Shown one piece after another: positions 62,093 through 64,000 of a stretch of 64,000 nucleotides of DNA. Within the stretch, counting starts at the first letter, position 1; every line of letters starts with the position of its first letter. Origin of the DNA: Chitinophagales bacterium (GTDB lineage Bacteria; Bacteroidota; Bacteroidia; Chitinophagales; JADIYW01); assembly GCA_017984135.1 (NCBI GenBank), contig JAGNZZ010000008.1, positions 1 to 64,000 of the forward strand, in the 5' to 3' direction. The notes beneath the pieces are model-generated. The model had not been told where the DNA came from and ran no database searches. It worked only from the letters and a program-made list of their open reading frames with translations. The translations under genes and the position numbers were made by a program.

Positions 62093-64000
62093 CTAACCGC
62101 CACCGCCACCTTCCACGCCACTATCAGAATCGATGAAGTTAGATTTCTTTTGTTTTTGAAGTTGATTTTTTGTTTCAGATTTTCCAAAACGATAGGTGAA
62201 CACGATATTTCCTTGAGTTGATTCCCAATATCGTTTTACGCTATTGGTATATGTAGCACCTTCTGTATGAACACCAAAATATTGAGTATGGAAAATGTCA
62301 TTAATATTTATGGCGATGCTAGCTCTGTTATCTTTTAAGAAATCATATTTAAATCCAACATTTACGAATACCATGGGCTTTATGGTACCTTGTAAAAATT
62401 TATTTTTACTTCTGTAAAACACCATCATCTGCAACGAAGCTTTTGAATTGATGTTGAATGTATTGGTCAATCGTAAGTTGTATTGGAAACTGTTTGAGCC
62501 AGCATCTAACTCACCATTTGGAATGTTTCCACGTAATTTATTTTGGTATAAATTAGCAGATAACATAAAATTCCACCAACGAAACATAGAAAATCTTCCC
62601 ATAAATTCCACGCCTAAATTTTGTCCGTTATTTAAGTTGTCGAAATTTACGATGGAACGTCCGCTGCTGTCAATGATATTAAATCGAGTAAATACATTGT
62701 AGGAATAACGATAATAAAATGTAGTGCTAAAGAATATACTTCGATGAAAAGTAGAATCTTTTTTTGGACTTTTTTTAATGTCAATATTTTTAAAATGATT
62801 CAGTTCGATAGCATGTGTATAAGCCGGTTTCAAGTTTGGATTTCCAGTTAAGATATTATATGGATCGCTGTAATTTCCAAAAGGATTGAGTTGATGTGCA
62901 TGTGGACGATTGATTCTTTTACTGTATGAAATACTTAATGAATGTGATTTTGGCAAATTAAATGACATAGATGCTGATGGGAAATAATCAAAATAAGCTT
63001 GTTTGTATTTTTGATTGCCCACTTTTTGATCAATACTGATATTGGCATATTCAACACGCATACCTACTTTGTAATTCATTACTTTTTTGACGGCACCTCC
63101 AAAAATGGCATAAGCTGCATTTATCATTTCTTTATATTTATAAGCATTGCTGATGCTACTATCGGCAACAAATTGTTGGGTGCTATTCACCAATGAATCG
63201 GCATTTAATTCGTTGTTTAAGCTGCGCATGGACCAACGATAGCCAATTTCTAATTTTGATTTTATTTTGTCGAAAGGTTGTGTATAATCTGCTTGCACGT
63301 AACCTGAATGAGTGGTTGAATAATCGAAATTACGTTGATATAATTCAATGTAATTTGACTCCACATCATTGATGTCAACAGCTTGTTGTTTGTAAGTTGG
63401 TTTATCTCTATCATTGGAATAAGCGTAATTTCCTAGTATAATTAAATCATTTGTTTTGGATTTAAAAGTTCTTTTATAAGAAGCATTTACATCCGCATTC
63501 CAATCTAAACCTTTTGAGCTGCTGTGTCGATTGTAAGCATCTATATAATCTACTAAAGAATCTAAGAAATCAGTTCTTAAACGCGATTTTCCTTTTCCAA
63601 TGGATTGACTTAATATTGTGCTGAATGAAAGTGTATTTTTATCTTTAAAATCATAATCAATGCTAGTGGTAAAATTATTTGAAAAATTATGGTTGGTGCC
63701 ATAATCATTGGTATTTAAATAATAAGGTGATTTGCCCGGATACATATTGTATCGTTGTCCATTTCCACCATGATAATTTTCTCTAAATCTAAAATTATAA
63801 GATGTAGAAAAACTTATGCCATTTCGTCTAAAATTTAAAGATACACCGGTATTGGCATCGTATTTAGTTCCGTAGCCAATTGTAAAATTTCCATTTAAAC
63901 CTACTTTCGCATTCTTTTTTAAGTTGATGTTAATAATGCCTGCATCACCTGATGCTTCATACTTTGCAGATGGATTGTTAATGATTTCAATGCTTTCAAT
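62093..64000 (-). CDS. TonB-linked outer-membrane beta-barrel protein, 5' end outside the window
   Basis: The frame is open to base 64000 on the minus strand, so the gene is cut by the window edge; 635 codons are present. The N-terminal part visible contains IESIEIINNPSAKYEASGDAGIINI (cited in part as IINNPSAKYEASGDAG), the end of a plug domain like TonB-dependent receptors of the OMP_b-brl_3 type. A long barrel follows, with repeated aromatic strands (SLSISYSKRINRPHAHQLNPFGNY, NLKPAYTHAIELNHF). The C-terminus is unusual: DSDSGVEGGGGG, a Gly-rich tail after the last strand (MIVFTYRFGKSETKNQ region). Confidence 0.85.
   Translation of the reverse strand: MESIEIINNPSAKYEASGDAGIININLKKNAKVGLNGNFTIGYGTKYDANTGVSLNFRRNGISFSTSYNFRFRENYHGGNGQRYNMYPGKSPYYLNTNDYGTNHNFSNNFTTSIDYDFKDKNTLSFSTILSQSIGKGKSRLRTDFLDSLVDYIDAYNRHSSSKGLDWNADVNASYKRTFKSKTNDLIILGNYAYSNDRDKPTYKQQAVDINDVESNYIELYQRNFDYSTTHSGYVQADYTQPFDKIKSKLEIGYRWSMRSLNNELNADSLVNSTQQFVADSSISNAYKYKEMINAAYAIFGGAVKKVMNYKVGMRVEYANISIDQKVGNQKYKQAYFDYFPSASMSFNLPKSHSLSISYSKRINRPHAHQLNPFGNYSDPYNILTGNPNLKPAYTHAIELNHFKNIDIKKSPKKDSTFHRSIFFSTTFYYRYSYNVFTRFNIIDSSGRSIVNFDNLNNGQNLGVEFMGRFSMFRWWNFMLSANLYQNKLRGNIPNGELDAGSNSFQYNLRLTNTFNINSKASLQMMVFYRSKNKFLQGTIKPMVFVNVGFKYDFLKDNRASIAININDIFHTQYFGVHTEGATYTNSVKRYWESTQGNIVFTYRFGKSETKNQLQKQKKSNFIDSDSGVEGGGGG

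Noticed and set aside
1-64000. CRISPR array, prophage, transposon, rRNA or tRNA genes
   Set aside because: No regular repeats with spacers, no integrase or transposase frames and no cloverleaf-like sequence noticed by reading; a dedicated scan was not possible.

Overview
The window looks like chromosomal DNA from a member of the Bacteroidota, probably an aerobic Chitinophagales- or Sphingobacteriales-like bacterium. The evidence is the low G+C content, the repeated -7 promoter element TAnnTTTG close to start codons, TonB-linked outer-membrane barrels at both edges, a type IX secretion C-terminal domain on an esterase, Bacteroidota-type families (DUF6132, an RprXY-like two-component pair, a long amidophosphoribosyltransferase paralogue) and almost no Shine-Dalgarno sequences. 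I see no rRNA, tRNA, CRISPR array, phage or insertion sequence. Genes are dense and many converge with 1-20 bp between stops or with small overlaps.

Layout. 0-4 kb: end of an outer-membrane receptor, a MetA-type outer-membrane protein and a histidine kinase/response regulator pair. 4-9 kb: MazG overlapping a very large NtrY-like histidine kinase. 8.7-15 kb: HemL, then threonine synthesis from aspartate (thrA fusion, thrB, thrC). 15-17.5 kb: a secreted esterase, the PLP homeostasis protein and a truncated DUF488 gene. 17.5-22.9 kb: a compact group fitting nitric oxide and low-oxygen physiology: lipoprotein cytochrome c, two group III truncated haemoglobins, a polytopic His-rich membrane protein, a Crp/Fnr regulator, azurin, the di-iron Fe-S repair protein RIC and an Rrf2-type Fe-S regulator with a striking operator. 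23-32 kb: FAD monooxygenase, a roughly 950 bp gap, two acyl-CoA dehydrogenases facing an acyl-CoA synthetase, and a sulfide/persulfide operon (metallo-beta-lactamase/rhodanese fusion, haem lipoprotein, DUF6132). 32-39 kb: oxidoreductase, MtaB, a class A beta-lactamase, malate dehydrogenase and an MbnP/MbnH pair. 39-48 kb: PriA, a polyprenyl-phosphate sugar transferase, a PAQR protein, and a lipoprotein sulfatase next to a lipoprotein formylglycine-generating enzyme. 48-64 kb: small proteins, threonine dehydratase, malic enzyme, an RNA helicase, a PurF paralogue, PanB, a methyltransferase, a CoA-disulfide reductase/rhodanese fusion, an acetyltransferase and a second TonB-linked barrel running off the right edge.

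How they fit together. ThrABC make threonine and IlvA can break it down to 2-oxobutyrate. Malate dehydrogenase and malic enzyme connect the TCA cycle to pyruvate. The two acyl-CoA dehydrogenases and the CoA ligase form a fatty-acid oxidation set. The NO/oxygen group, the persulfide operon and the CoA-disulfide reductase share a redox-stress theme, and some carry dyad operators of Crp/Fnr or Rrf2 style. No clearly unknown multi-gene system stands out. The best leads are the NO-stress regulon with its readable operators, the exported sulfatase/FGE pair, the MbnPH pair outside a methanobactin context, and the giant NtrY-like kinase overlapping MazG.
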